The translations under genes and the position numbers were made by a program. From Palsa-1439 sp050015495 (GTDB taxonomy: Bacteria; Verrucomicrobiota; Verrucomicrobiia; Palsa-1439): a stretch of 64,000 nt of DNA. The number at the start of each line of letters is the position of its first letter. Position 1 is the stretch's first letter. The stretch is taken from assembly GCA_050015495.1 (NCBI GenBank), contig JBEKBH010000004.1, positions 1 to 64,000 of the forward strand, in the 5' to 3' direction. Shown piece after piece: positions 17,814 to 26,986 of the stretch. The notes under the pieces are model-generated. The model saw only the letters and a program-made list of their open reading frames with translations. It had not been told where the DNA came from and searched no databases.

Positions 17814-19260
17814 GGCCCCCTCCTTCGCCCCACTGAAAATCGAACGTGAACTGCATCGGGGATTTGCCGCGGATCTGGTCCACTTTCAGGTTGGTCACTC
17901 CGCTCGTCGAGCGCAACTGCGTCAGCGTCCGCAACAGCACGGCGTTGTCACGAGCCGTGCCTGAACAAGTCACAGTGTTGGCGTCGCGGATTTCCACGGT
18001 CTTGGCCGAGACGACGCCATCCTCGGGAAACGCCAGCGTCAACTCCCGCAACACGCTCAAACTGGGGAATGACCGGTCAAACCAGGGGCGATACTGGCGG
18101 ATCTGTTGTTGCAAGCCGTCCAGTTCCTCCGCTTTCTGCGACATCGCCCCCCAGCGCGAACGCAACCGGGTGAGTTGCCATTGTTGGATCAAGAACAATC
18201 CCGCCACCAGGAGCGCCGCTGCGCCCACGGAGGCTCCCGCCATGCGAAGCCGGCTGGAAGAATAGCGCGCCGCCAATTGCTGCCACGGCGCGATTTTTGG
18301 CGGCAGAAATTCAAATGCCGCTCCCCGACTCGTCAGGTAGCGCGCTCCCAAGCTGAAGGCGGGGGAAACCGTTGCTCCCGCAGGAAGCTCGACGCCAAAT
18401 TCTTCCGGTGAATAGGCCGTGACCAATTCCACCGTCAGTCCCATCGCGGCCAGGGGCGCCTCGATTTCGTTTGCCAGTTCCCGGGCAAGGTCGGCCGGGC
18501 CAAAGAGATTGACGCTACGGACGGTCTCGCGGAATTCCGATGGCAGTTGACCGAGGGTGATGCGCACTTCGCGCGCCACGACGTCGGAGTGAAGGAGCTT
18601 GCGAGTCCCGTCGATTTCCAGTGCGCCCTCCAGCGCCCGTAACGCGCTCACGCCGCCGCCGCAGGTGATTTGCAAATCGATGTTGTCTTCGCCGATAGCC
18701 AGCGCCAAAACGCCGTCGGTGGACCCGACACTGGCCGGTCGGAGGGCGGCAATGCCCAGAGAAAAACTGACCGCCTTCAATCGGGCCCCATGGAGGGCCC
18801 GCTCCAGCAGGGTGAGGTGGTTCTCGGGAATCCCCACCAGCGTTGCGTACTGCTTTCCGGACGGCGCTTGCCAGCGCGAGGTGGCCAGGCGCAACGTGGC
18901 GATATCGCAAGGGAATCCGCGCTCCGCCTCGATGTGCAGGAAACTGGCGATGTCCGCTTCAGGCAATTCGGGTAATTCCACATGCACGACCAGCGCCCAC
19001 TTTAGCGGTACACAGACAATGCAATGCCGCTCGCGCACACCGGCGGCATCCAGGTGATTCCGAATCTCCCGGCCCACGAGCTCAGGGTCCGCCGTCAGCG
19101 GATCGAGCGATAGCGCTTCGGAGAATGACTGCCGTGCCTCGATCGAGCCATTGGTGCGCCGCAACACAATCCCCTCCAAACGGCCGCCGTCCAGTGACAA
19201 AGCCAGCACGGAGGAACGGCCCTGCAGCTTCCATGACTTCCAATCACGCCAATCCATCAT
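17803..19260 (-). CDS. GspL-like protein: PilM-type actin fold plus PilN-type membrane tail
   Basis: A 485-residue protein joining two roles. The N-terminal 300 residues look like the actin-type PilM/GspL cytoplasmic domain (VLALSLDGGRLEGIVLRR, HCIVCVPLKWALVVHVELPE, LALAIGEDNIDLQITCGGGV), which binds the GspE ATPase. After about residue 320 comes a membrane helix (AGASVGAAALLVAGLFLIQ) and a PilN/GspL-type periplasmic part with a coiled coil and SLSVLRELTLAFPEDGVVSA. An AAGGAGG ribosome site precedes ATGATG, so the start is 19260 or 19257. It is coupled to GspK through ATGA and overlaps the GspM-like gene. It probably couples ATP hydrolysis to pseudopilus assembly. Confidence 0.75.
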   Translation of the reverse strand: MMDWRDWKSWKLQGRSSVLALSLDGGRLEGIVLRRTNGSIEARQSFSEALSLDPLTADPELVGREIRNHLDAAGVRERHCIVCVPLKWALVVHVELPELPEADIASFLHIEAERGFPCDIATLRLATSRWQAPSGKQYATLVGIPENHLTLLERALHGARLKAVSFSLGIAALRPASVGSTDGVLALAIGEDNIDLQITCGGGVSALRALEGALEIDGTRKLLHSDVVAREVRITLGQLPSEFRETVRSVNLFGPADLARELANEIEAPLAAMGLTVELVTAYSPEEFGVELPAGATVSPAFSLGARYLTSRGAAFEFLPPKIAPWQQLAARYSSSRLRMAGASVGAAALLVAGLFLIQQWQLTRLRSRWGAMSQKAEELDGLQQQIRQYRPWFDRSFPSLSVLRELTLAFPEDGVVSAKTVEIRDANTVTCSGTARDNAVLLRTLTQLRSTSGVTNLKVDQIRGKSPMQFTFDFQWGEGGGHAD

Positions 19261-20648
19261 GACGCCTCCTTATCCACCATGCTTTGGCGGACGTTCTGGC
19301 CAAGAGCCCAGCCGAGACGGGTGAGGTCTTGTCGATAGAGGATCTTCGCCGTACCGTCACTGATGTCGAAAATGAATTTGACGCGACGATAACCGCGTCC
19401 ATACGGGCCCACCGCTGCGACGTCCGCCGCAAACTGAAAACTTCGGGTGGTGATAAAATCGCCCGTCTCCAAGCCCAGGATCGCCGTGCTGCCTCTTCCC
19501 AGCGCGTCCACGATCCAGGCGATCGACCCAAGATTATTGGGATTGGACTGCCGATAACTGACCACCTGCTGCGCGCTGTTTATATCCATTCCCGGCAGGC
19601 AGGACAATACGGTCACGTTGGCAGTATTGATATTCACGCGTCCCTGCGTGAACGGCGCTGCGCCAACGGTAATGTCGGGATAGATTTCCCCAAACTCGGT
19701 TTCGCTCAGGCCGCTACGCAGGTAAAACTGCAGTAATCCGCTTAGGGCGACAGTGGTCCCCCTCGCGGTGGTGTTCGTCGTCCCCGTTCCCGGCCTCGTC
19801 GCGATCCCGTATCCAAGTCGGCTGAGAATTTGCGTGGCGCGTCCGCCGCCAAAGTTACTTTGCAACAGCGCTCGAAGTTGCGGTTGGCTGTTGATGTTGG
19901 TGAGCGGAGTACCATCGCTGTGCGTGTTCGGCTCACGGCTGTACACCGTAAGATATTCAATAAGCCCGGGATCGACCTGACCATCGCCGTCTTCGTCCGG
20001 TTCGCTCGGGTCCAGAACCCCGTTGCGATTCAGGTCGTCGCCAACAAGGATGTCCATGGTCGTTCCATACACCAGCCGCAGTTCGTCAACGGTCTCAAAC
20101 GGGGCGCCCTTACGTTGATAGGGCGGCTGCGCCATTGCGTAGTAGAGTTCCGTCCCGGCGTTGCTGTTCGGGTTGCGCCAGTCGAGGATGCCGTTGACCA
20201 CATCCGCTGTCATGCGCGGCAGCATCCCGAGCGTGTTGGTCGAGGCCGTGTTGAGGTTCAGCTTGGACGACTCATCCACAAAACCAAAAGCCACTTGATC
20301 GGGGTGCGCCACCGGATAGCTGTTATCCCGTCCGATGATCCAGAAGTGTGCATCCCCCACCGGCACGGCTTCCGCCTGGTACTCGGTGAGGTCCGGCATG
20401 ACGCCGTTTGTGGCGTACGTGGTGAGGACATACCCGACATAGCGCGCCGCGCCTTCGATGGCCTGATCGGCCGCGACCGCGCTCACGCGATTGTCCGATG
20501 CCCGCAGCTCCAACGCCATCGAGTTCGCAAAATACAGCGCCAGACTGACCAATCCAAGCGTGACCCAGAGGACGATGACCAACACCGAGCCTCCGCGAGA
20601 GTCAGCGGATTGCGTTCGGCCAACATGTTGTCGGCAGTGACGTTTCAT
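19257..20648 (-). CDS. gspK: minor pseudopilin GspK
   Basis: A 463-residue protein with a prepilin-type N-terminus (DSRGGSVLVIVLWVTLGLVS) that lacks the usual Glu at position +5 of the mature chain, as is typical for GspK. The large following domain has the GspK signature DESSKLNLNTAS, then MLPRMTADVVNGILDWR, and later VNINTANVTVLSCLPGMD with helix-hairpin-helix character. GspK caps the pseudopilus tip together with GspI and GspJ. A short acidic segment (LDPSEPDEDGDGQVD) might bind calcium. It starts five bases after GspJ ends and overlaps the GspL-like gene by ATGA. Confidence 0.88.
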   Translation of the reverse strand: MKRHCRQHVGRTQSADSRGGSVLVIVLWVTLGLVSLALYFANSMALELRASDNRVSAVAADQAIEGAARYVGYVLTTYATNGVMPDLTEYQAEAVPVGDAHFWIIGRDNSYPVAHPDQVAFGFVDESSKLNLNTASTNTLGMLPRMTADVVNGILDWRNPNSNAGTELYYAMAQPPYQRKGAPFETVDELRLVYGTTMDILVGDDLNRNGVLDPSEPDEDGDGQVDPGLIEYLTVYSREPNTHSDGTPLTNINSQPQLRALLQSNFGGGRATQILSRLGYGIATRPGTGTTNTTARGTTVALSGLLQFYLRSGLSETEFGEIYPDITVGAAPFTQGRVNINTANVTVLSCLPGMDINSAQQVVSYRQSNPNNLGSIAWIVDALGRGSTAILGLETGDFITTRSFQFAADVAAVGPYGRGYRRVKFIFDISDGTAKILYRQDLTRLGWALGQNVRQSMVDKEAS

Positions 20649-20653
20649 TTCCT

Positions 20654-21376
20654 TCAGCTTCCCGCCGTTGGCATCTGGTTGGTGCGCGATTGGGAATCAA
20701 TCGGAACCACCAAGACGATCGGCTCGCGGGCGCGCGGGTCGCCGGGGCCTTCTCCCGCCAATTGGATGCTGACGCGGACGGCGATTGGCAAATTGGTGTC
20801 GGACGCGGTCGTGTCCCAGGAATTGCGCCATTGCGTGCCGTCGTAACAATCGAACGTCAAGCTTTGCACGCGGCCCAACATCCATTGATCCTCGGGCACC
20901 GGAGTGATCGTCGCGAGGAGATTGCGCGTGACGCTGCGGACCAAATCCTGACCCTGGTTTCCGGCGCCGCCGGCCGACGGACGGAGCTCATACGTCACGC
21001 ATTGGACGTCCCCCCACGGCTCGTTGTCATGGAGCGCGCCGGTGCTGGTGTACAGTTCGATGGACACATTCTGGTTCATACCGGCGCTGGTGATATCTCC
21101 CACCCGAAAATCACCGGTCATCACCCCGTTGGTTGTCGGCGACATCGCCGACTCCAAGTCATTGCGCATCGTGGTCAGCGCCAGTTGCGCGGGCTCCGAT
21201 TCATCCACCGCCCGAATCGTGGCCTCGCGCAGGCGCAATGCGCCAAAGAACACGCCGTTGATCGCGGTCAACACGATGGCGCAGACCGCCATCACCAGCA
21301 TCAGTTCGACGAGGGTAAACCCACCCCGGCGGACAGGTTGGCGGCGATTGCGTTGTGTTGGACGATTCATTTTCAT
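20654..21376 (-). CDS. gspJ: minor pseudopilin GspJ
   Basis: A 240-residue pseudopilin. The start at 21376 forms an ATGA overlap with the GspI stop; a longer open frame upstream is only overlap. The N-terminus has the prepilin peptidase site and helix, RRGGFTLVELMLVMAVCAI, with the conserved Glu at +5. A beta-rich globular domain follows (LTTMRNDLESAMSP, VTYELRPSAGGAGNQGQDLV, PVRVSIQLAGEG in outline). Size and position between GspI and GspK make it the GspJ component of the pseudopilus tip. The peptidase that would process it (GspO/PilD) is not encoded in this window. Confidence 0.82.
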   Translation of the reverse strand: MKMNRPTQRNRRQPVRRGGFTLVELMLVMAVCAIVLTAINGVFFGALRLREATIRAVDESEPAQLALTTMRNDLESAMSPTTNGVMTGDFRVGDITSAGMNQNVSIELYTSTGALHDNEPWGDVQCVTYELRPSAGGAGNQGQDLVRSVTRNLLATITPVPEDQWMLGRVQSLTFDCYDGTQWRNSWDTTASDTNLPIAVRVSIQLAGEGPGDPRAREPIVLVVPIDSQSRTNQMPTAGS

Positions 21377-21780
21377 TGCTGCGGCAAATTCACCAATGTG
21401 CTCAGGCGCGTCGCATACGCCCGGTCGCGCGAAGTAAATGTCACTTCCATGGTCAGGAGCTGCATTGAATCCTGCGGCCAAAGCTCGCTGTGCAGCTTCC
21501 ACTGGTAGTTGTGCCCGCCCTCTTGAACGGTCCCGTTCTGGGCGGTGAGCCCCCCGGTCGTTGTCACAGCGATCTCGTTCAGTTCGCGTTCCGCCACTCG
21601 GGCCGCTTCGGCCTTGCGCACGGCGAGTTCGCCGGCCGCGCTGGCAATGCGCAGCCCATCGACCGCCACAGGGATGACGATCGCCATGAACGCCAGCGCC
21701 GCCAACACCTCGGCGAGCGTGAAGCCGGCCTCTGCGCTCCGTGGGGACGGCTTCCTAGCGATTGATGGTTTGAATGGCAT
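21373..21780 (-). CDS. gspI: minor pseudopilin GspI
   Basis: A 135-residue protein with a prepilin N-terminus, AEAGFTLAEVLAALAFMAIV, followed by VDGLRIASAAGELAVRKAEA and a short beta-rich domain (NYQWKLHSELWPQDS, LLTMEVTFTS). The small size and the Ala-rich helix are typical of GspI, which starts assembly of the pseudopilus tip. Its 5-prime end overlaps the GspH gene by 26 bases and its stop overlaps the GspJ start. Confidence 0.82.
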   Translation of the reverse strand: MPFKPSIARKPSPRSAEAGFTLAEVLAALAFMAIVIPVAVDGLRIASAAGELAVRKAEAARVAERELNEIAVTTTGGLTAQNGTVQEGGHNYQWKLHSELWPQDSMQLLTMEVTFTSRDRAYATRLSTLVNLPQQ

Positions 21781-22276
21781 AGGTCATGTGATTGGTTTCT
21801 TCCACCAACCATAAAATCGTTCCGTCCGCCCCCGCCAGACGCAGCGTTGATGGACTGGCGTCGTCAATCGTTCCGTCGGGCAAGAACCGGACCGCGGGCA
21901 GTTTCCGTCCCCCCACCGAAATCGGCGCGGCGTTGACCGCGTCCACCTGCAGGCCGTCCGCCACGGTGAAATCTTCCGCCCGGGGATCGCCCGCGCGGGA
22001 CGCGCTCTCCAATTCCAGTCCGTACGCTTGCTGTGACGAATCGATCCACAACAACGCGGGCGCCCCCTCGGAGACCGCCCGGCTTTGTCCCGCGCGCGTC
22101 AGGGACAACAACCGTCGCGCCTCCGAATCCAGCGTGCGCCCTCGGAAAAAACGAGACAGCACCGGTGCCGTCACGGAAACCGCGACGACCAGCAGCGACA
22201 TGACAAGAACCAGTTCGATCAATGTAAACCCCCGTTCATGGTCTTGCGTGTTGCGTTGTTTGACCCATCGACTCAT
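21755..22276 (-). CDS. gspH: minor pseudopilin GspH
   Basis: A 173-residue protein with prepilin signature HERGFTLIELVLVMSLLVVA and the GspH-type features EARRLLSLTRAGQSRAVSEG and VRFLPDGTIDDASPSTLRL. GspH sits near the top of the pseudopilus, linking the tip complex to the GspG shaft. The chosen start (22276, MSRWVKQRN) gives an ATGA overlap with the end of GspG; a longer frame starting at 22297 would run further into GspG. Confidence 0.82.
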   Translation of the reverse strand: MSRWVKQRNTQDHERGFTLIELVLVMSLLVVAVSVTAPVLSRFFRGRTLDSEARRLLSLTRAGQSRAVSEGAPALLWIDSSQQAYGLELESASRAGDPRAEDFTVADGLQVDAVNAAPISVGGRKLPAVRFLPDGTIDDASPSTLRLAGADGTILWLVEETNHMTYAIQTINR

Positions 22277-22725
22277 CTTCGGAGCGTCCAATTGCAAATG
22301 TCGTCGTCGGTCCCGAAACGACCGTCCGGTCCCGCCGACGATATATCGTAGAAACTGGGATTATGTTTGCCGGGGCACTCGTACAGATAATCGTTGCCCC
22401 ACGGGTCTTTGGGAATCGCGTCACTTTGGAGGTATGGCCCATGCCAGTTGGCGCCGTCGCGTGGTTGCTGGATCAGGTCCACCAGCCCGTTTCGGCCTTT
22501 CGGGTAATAGCCCATGTCCACCTCAAATGCGTCGAGGGCCGTCTTGAACGTGGAAATTTGCGTGGCCGCCGCCGTCACGCGGCCGCGCTGGGACACGCCG
22601 GAGAATTTCGGGAGAACGATGGCCGCCAGCGTGCCGAGAATGACCAGCACCAGCAGCAATTCGACCAGTGTAAACGCGCGTTGCTCCCGGCGAACGCGAG
22701 TGAGTGTGCGAGATGTGTTCTTCAT
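22273..22725 (-). CDS. gspG: major pseudopilin GspG
   Basis: A 150-residue major pseudopilin, the subunit of the type II secretion piston. It has the prepilin helix EQRAFTLVELLLVLVILGTL and the family regions FKTALDAFEVDMGYYPKG, PYLQSDAIPKDPWGNDYLYE and the C-terminal loop SAGPDGRFGTDDDI, which supplies the calcium-binding Asp residues in GspG. The ATG at 22725 is used because the upstream frame overlaps the GspF gene and has no signal. It lies 14 bases after GspF, and its own stop overlaps GspH. Confidence 0.92.
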   Translation of the reverse strand: MKNTSRTLTRVRREQRAFTLVELLLVLVILGTLAAIVLPKFSGVSQRGRVTAAATQISTFKTALDAFEVDMGYYPKGRNGLVDLIQQPRDGANWHGPYLQSDAIPKDPWGNDYLYECPGKHNPSFYDISSAGPDGRFGTDDDICNWTLRR

Positions 22726-22739
22726 AATAATTGTGGGGG

Positions 22740-23984
22740 TTATTTGATGTATTGTTGCAGGGTGAATATCGGCAGCAGCATCCCGATAAAGATCGTGCCG
22801 ATAAATCCCGCGATGAGAAACAGCATCAGCGGTTCCGCGAACGCCACCGCGGTTTTCAACTGCCGGTCGAGATCGCCCTCGGTCACGTTCGCGACCCGGA
22901 CCAGTTCCGTGTCCAACCGTCCGCTCTCCTCGGCCACGGAAATCATTTCCAGCACGGAACTCGGGAACAAGCCGCGGCACTCGGCCAGGCTTTGCCCGAG
23001 CCGCTCGCCTTCCTGTACCTTCTCGATGGACGTAGAAACCGCATCGACAAGAATCTGGTTGCCAATGGATTTCCGCGCGACGTTCAGGCCTTGCACGAGC
23101 GGCACGCCCGCGCCGAGCAACGTGCCCAGCATCCGGCAAAACCGCGCCATGGCAAATTCCGCGACCAGCGGCCCGACCAACGGCAGGCGCAGGATCGTTC
23201 CCTCCCAAACGCGCCGCCCTTTTTCAGAGGCAAACCAGTTGCGGACCAGGAACCCGGCCGTGGCGAGGCCGGCGAGGACGAACAAGCCATACGAACGCAC
23301 GATGTGACTGGCGGCAATGATCATCTGGGTCAGCACCGGGAGCGACCCGCCAAATCCCTGGAACAATTTCTGGAAGTTGGGGATGAAGTACACGAGCAGA
23401 AACGTCAGCACCCCGAGGGCGAGCACAAGGAGAATGGTTGGATACAACATCGCGCTTGTCACTTTCGAGCGCAGTTCCTTCTCGCGTGATTGAAAATCGG
23501 CGATCTGTGCCAGCACCACGTCCAGAAAGCCGCCCGTCTCGCCGGCTTGCACCATGGCCACGTACACGCGGGGGAAAACGTCCGGCGACTTGGCCATCGC
23601 CTCCGCCAGCGGCATGCCGTCAATCACCAGGTCGTGAACCTCTTTCCACTTCGCTGCGGCGGCCGGCGTCGAGGCTTCCGAGTACAGGATCACGAGCGCC
23701 CGGCTCAACGACACGCCGGCGGCCAGCAAACTGGAGAGCAGGCGCGTGAAGTTTTCCAATGCTTTTGCGGATACGCGCTGGGATTGAAATTTGAACGAAA
23801 TATCCCCGAGGTTGCCGAAGTTGAGCCCGTCTTTTTTCGCGGTTGCCGCGCCTTCCGACAGGCTGACCGGGCGCAAGCCGAGTCCTTCCATTTGGCGAAA
23901 CGCGTCGGGCCGTCCCGAGGCCTCCAACTGGCCTTCGGCGACCGCGCCGTCGCTCTGCAATGCTTTGTATCGAAACGTGGGCAT
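22740..23984 (-). CDS. gspF: type II secretion inner-membrane platform protein GspF
   Basis: A 414-residue polytopic protein of the GspF/PilC family. The short N-terminal domain begins PTFRYKALQSDGAVAEGQLE, and two homologous helical repeats follow (FTRLLSSLLAAGVSLSRAL and FCRMLGTLLGAGVPLVQGL), each with a membrane hairpin (LYPTILLVLALGVLTFLLVY; LMLFLIAGFIGTIFIGMLLP). GspF is the central platform component under the GspE ATPase. It sits nine bases after GspE and directly before GspG. Confidence 0.92.
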   Translation of the reverse strand: MPTFRYKALQSDGAVAEGQLEASGRPDAFRQMEGLGLRPVSLSEGAATAKKDGLNFGNLGDISFKFQSQRVSAKALENFTRLLSSLLAAGVSLSRALVILYSEASTPAAAAKWKEVHDLVIDGMPLAEAMAKSPDVFPRVYVAMVQAGETGGFLDVVLAQIADFQSREKELRSKVTSAMLYPTILLVLALGVLTFLLVYFIPNFQKLFQGFGGSLPVLTQMIIAASHIVRSYGLFVLAGLATAGFLVRNWFASEKGRRVWEGTILRLPLVGPLVAEFAMARFCRMLGTLLGAGVPLVQGLNVARKSIGNQILVDAVSTSIEKVQEGERLGQSLAECRGLFPSSVLEMISVAEESGRLDTELVRVANVTEGDLDRQLKTAVAFAEPLMLFLIAGFIGTIFIGMLLPIFTLQQYIK

Positions 23985-23993
23985 GGTCGTGAA

Positions 23994-25730
23994 TTATCCT
24001 GCCGCCGGGCTCGCCGCCGGAGCGGGGGTCAATAATTCCTGTTTCGTTGTGCGGGCCACTTCCTTGGCGGTGGTCACGCTCAACACTTCCTCGACGGTCG
24101 TGATCCCCCGCGCCACCAGACGCCAGCCGTCTTCGGCAAGCGTGCGCATTCCGGCGCGGCGTGCCGTATCGCGTATCTGATCCGTGGACGCGCTCTTGAG
24201 GATCATTTGGCGGATGTTTTCGTCGGTATCCATCCACTCAAAAATGCCGTGGCGACCGAAAAAGCCGGTGTTGCGGCATTCGCGGCAGCCAACCGAGCGA
24301 TAAATCACCACGTTCGCGGGAATCCCCAGGCTTTCCTTGAACGCCTGCGCCGTGGGCGAGCGGTCTTCCTGTTTGCAATGGGTGCACAGGACGCGTACGA
24401 GACGTTGCGCGAGCACGGCTTCCAGCGACGAGGCGACGAGATACGGCTCGACCCCCATGTCCACGAGGCGCGTCAACGCCCCGGGCGCATCGTTGGTGTG
24501 CAACGTCGAAAACACGAGGTGGCCGGTCAGCGACGCTTGCACGGCGATCTGGGCCGTCTCCTGGTCGCGGATTTCACCGATGAGAATAACGTCGGGATCG
24601 TGACGGAGAATCGACCGCAGGCCGCGGGCAAAGGTCAGGCCCGCCTTTTCTGAAACCTGGATTTGGTTGACGCCTTTGAGCTGGTATTCGATCGGGTCTT
24701 CGATGGTGATGATCTTGCGCAGGGCGTCATTGATTTCATTCAGCGCGGTGTACAACGTCGACGTTTTGCCGCTGCCGGTCGGGCCCGTGACCAGAATGAT
24801 TCCGTGCGGTAATTGGAGGATCCTGCGAAAGCTGTTCAGTTCGCGCTCTTCCATGTCCAGTTCGCCCATCCCGCGCAGGGTCGCGTTTTGGCGCAGCAAC
24901 CGCATGACGACCGCTTCGCCATGCAGCATCGGGATGACGGAGACGCGGATGTCCACTTCGCTTTCGTCGATGCGGATCTTGATGCGGCCGTCCTGGGGCA
25001 GCCGTTTTTCCGCGATGTTGAGATGACTCAGGATTTTGACCCGCGAGACGATGGCCGGCTGGAAACGTTTGAGTTGCGCGGGGACGGGGATCTCCTGCAA
25101 TACGCCGTCGATGCGGTACCGAATGCGGAATTCGTCTTCGAACGGTTCGAGGTGGATGTCCGACGCCCGCAAGTCGATGGCGTCGCGCAACACCTGATTG
25201 ACAAAGTGGATGATCGAGGCTTCGTCTTCGGCGGCGGCATCGAGATTGGTGTCGTCAATGTTGTCATCGACGACCTGGAACGATTTCTCCTCGTGCAACG
25301 TGTCGATGGTGTCGGCGCCGACGCCGAGGTGCTTCTTGATTTCGCGCTGGATCGCTTCCATCGACGCGAGAACGGGCTTGAGACTCAGGCCGGTCAGAGT
25401 CTTGAGCGAGTCGAGCCCTTGGGTGGCGAACAGCCGGCTGGTGGCGACCTCGGCGGAGCCGTTCAACCGCCGCAATGGGAGCAGTTGTTCCTTGAGGAGA
25501 ATACGCGCGGGAAATAATGAGAGAAGCTGGCGATCTGGTTCGATGTTTTCCAGGGTGGTGTACGAGAGGCCGTATTCCTTGGCCAACCACTGCAAAACAT
25601 CCTCCTCGCTCTGCATCGAGTGCTTCGCGCGAACCAGAGCGTCCGCGTCCGTAGCGGACAGTTGCTTTTCGGATACCATCCGCTCCAGCAACGGCTTCGA
25701 GGGCGAGTCTTGGGTGAAAGCTTCGCTCAT
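23994..25730 (-). CDS. gspE: type II secretion ATPase GspE
   Basis: A 578-residue cytoplasmic ATPase that powers pseudopilus assembly. The N-terminal T2SSE_N-type domain (about 1-150) ends in an acidic linker. The ATPase core has the Walker A motif GPTGSGKT at about 316-323, an Asp box (ITIEDPIEYQ), Walker B (DPDVILIGEIRDQET) and the His box (HLVFSTLHTND). A four-Cys zinc element is present as CTHC and CREC, as in GspE and PilB. The Ala/Pro-rich tail is unremarkable. The gene follows a small Gly-rich exported protein by 35 bases and is the first core secretion gene of the operon. Confidence 0.93.
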   Translation of the reverse strand: MSEAFTQDSPSKPLLERMVSEKQLSATDADALVRAKHSMQSEEDVLQWLAKEYGLSYTTLENIEPDRQLLSLFPARILLKEQLLPLRRLNGSAEVATSRLFATQGLDSLKTLTGLSLKPVLASMEAIQREIKKHLGVGADTIDTLHEEKSFQVVDDNIDDTNLDAAAEDEASIIHFVNQVLRDAIDLRASDIHLEPFEDEFRIRYRIDGVLQEIPVPAQLKRFQPAIVSRVKILSHLNIAEKRLPQDGRIKIRIDESEVDIRVSVIPMLHGEAVVMRLLRQNATLRGMGELDMEERELNSFRRILQLPHGIILVTGPTGSGKTSTLYTALNEINDALRKIITIEDPIEYQLKGVNQIQVSEKAGLTFARGLRSILRHDPDVILIGEIRDQETAQIAVQASLTGHLVFSTLHTNDAPGALTRLVDMGVEPYLVASSLEAVLAQRLVRVLCTHCKQEDRSPTAQAFKESLGIPANVVIYRSVGCRECRNTGFFGRHGIFEWMDTDENIRQMILKSASTDQIRDTARRAGMRTLAEDGWRLVARGITTVEEVLSVTTAKEVARTTKQELLTPAPAASPAAG

Positions 25731-25765
25731 GGCACAAACCGCCAGCTTCTCTCCGAATCCATGGT

Positions 25766-26320
25766 TTAGTTCAACAATCCCATCAGAACGGCTTGCGCCT
25801 CCTGCCGGGTGTTCAGCACCTTGCGAAGGTCATCCTGCGTCTGCGCCAATTTGGCTTCCTTGTCTTTGCGCGAGGTGCGGTACTTCTCCAACATGGCCTT
25901 GACTTGCGCCGCCGGAGCCCCGTCATCGATGGCCTTCTGCAATGCCTCGGCTTCCGGGCTGGGCGCGCCGAAGAACCCGCCGCGGCGACCACCCGGTCCA
26001 TTGTCTCCACCACCGCCGCCTCGCCGCATCATCCCCATGCCGGGGATGCCCACATCGCGACGCGCATCGAATACCTTTTGCACGAGGGGCTGGACTGCCG
26101 CCCAGTCGGTGTCGTTGGTGAATGCGAGCCGATCCCGGACATTGTCCATCATGCGCTGTTGGAATTGCGCGGGGTCAAAGTTGCCGCCGCCACCTCGACG
26201 GCCCTGGCCGCCGCCACCGTTTGAAGTTGAATTGCTGTTGTCCTGCGCCAACAGCGTGCCGGCGCTCAAACAAAGAGCCGCGGCGATCCCGCAGATTCCC
26301 AAGATTTTCCCAAGCTTCAT
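25766..26320 (-). CDS. exported Gly/Arg-rich helical protein, function unknown
   Basis: A 184-residue protein with a signal peptide (MKLGKILGICGIAAALCLSA) and mature chain of two helical parts (QFQQRMMDNVRDRLAFTNDT and MLEKYRTSRKDKEAKLAQTQ) separated by Gly/Arg-rich stretches. The pattern of repeated basic-acidic helices recalls Spy/CpxP-like periplasmic proteins, but the match is weak. The start at 26320 follows AAGGAGA at good spacing. It is 35 bases upstream of gspE on the same strand, so it is likely the first gene of the secretion operon. Similar Gly-rich linkers occur in both secretin halves. Confidence 0.7.
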   Translation of the reverse strand: MKLGKILGICGIAAALCLSAGTLLAQDNSNSTSNGGGGQGRRGGGGNFDPAQFQQRMMDNVRDRLAFTNDTDWAAVQPLVQKVFDARRDVGIPGMGMMRRGGGGGDNGPGGRRGGFFGAPSPEAEALQKAIDDGAPAAQVKAMLEKYRTSRKDKEAKLAQTQDDLRKVLNTRQEAQAVLMGLLN

Positions 26321-26986
26321 TCCACGAATCTCCTTCTGCAGCCATGTGTTGTTTTGGTTCACGTCGAATCGATTGACGGGCGGCCTCCACGATGCTGCCC
26401 GCAAGCTGCCGCTTTCGCTATTGCACGGAATGTGCCATCACCAAAAACCCAATAAAACCAAGGGAAAACGATCGGGGCGCTGCGCAAACTCTGCTCAAAC
26501 GCACCGGTCGCGCGCAGATTCTGCGCACGCCAAAGGCTCCGTATTATCGTCCTCGGCGTTCCATCGACGGAGCCTTCCATCTACACATCCGCGGGGTGGT
26601 CGTTCGGCGGCATCGTGTGAGAGGTTGAACAGCATGTTGTGACCTGGGATATCTGGGGGCGACCGGATCGGTTTCGTTGGTGGCGCGTTTTGCTCAGGCT
26701 GTCTACTAAACCCATCGGTCGGGAGCACTTTGCGATCTCCACAATCCAATCGAGACAGATTCAGCGAGTTGTCGTTGAACCGCACATCTGTGTTCGATGA
26801 ATACAGCCTAACACCCGTAGCACCAATGTGTTGCGAGTGCGTTTTACAGCCGAATTCTTGGCCTTTTACGACGGCCTCTACAGCTTCTTGACGAACCTGT
26901 CGCCCCGGTGGCATCCCCACTGCTAAACTTGTAGTTGCAGTAGTGTGTGGGCGGGGGTAGTAAAACCAATAGATCACGTAAGGGTC
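26321..26986. other. intergenic region between divergent operons
   Basis: About 665 bases separate the start of the secretion operon (leftward) from the start of the ATP-grasp operon (rightward). Promoters of both must lie here. I saw no clear sigma-70 or sigma-54 pair, no strong hairpin and no credible gene; one open frame on the minus strand (26495-26977) lacks family features and a ribosome site. Base composition is less GC-rich than in the flanking genes, as expected of a control region. Confidence 0.45.

Noticed and set aside
26495..26977. 160-residue minus-strand frame in the divergent gap
   Set aside because: No family feature or ribosome site, and composition is unlike neighbouring genes.
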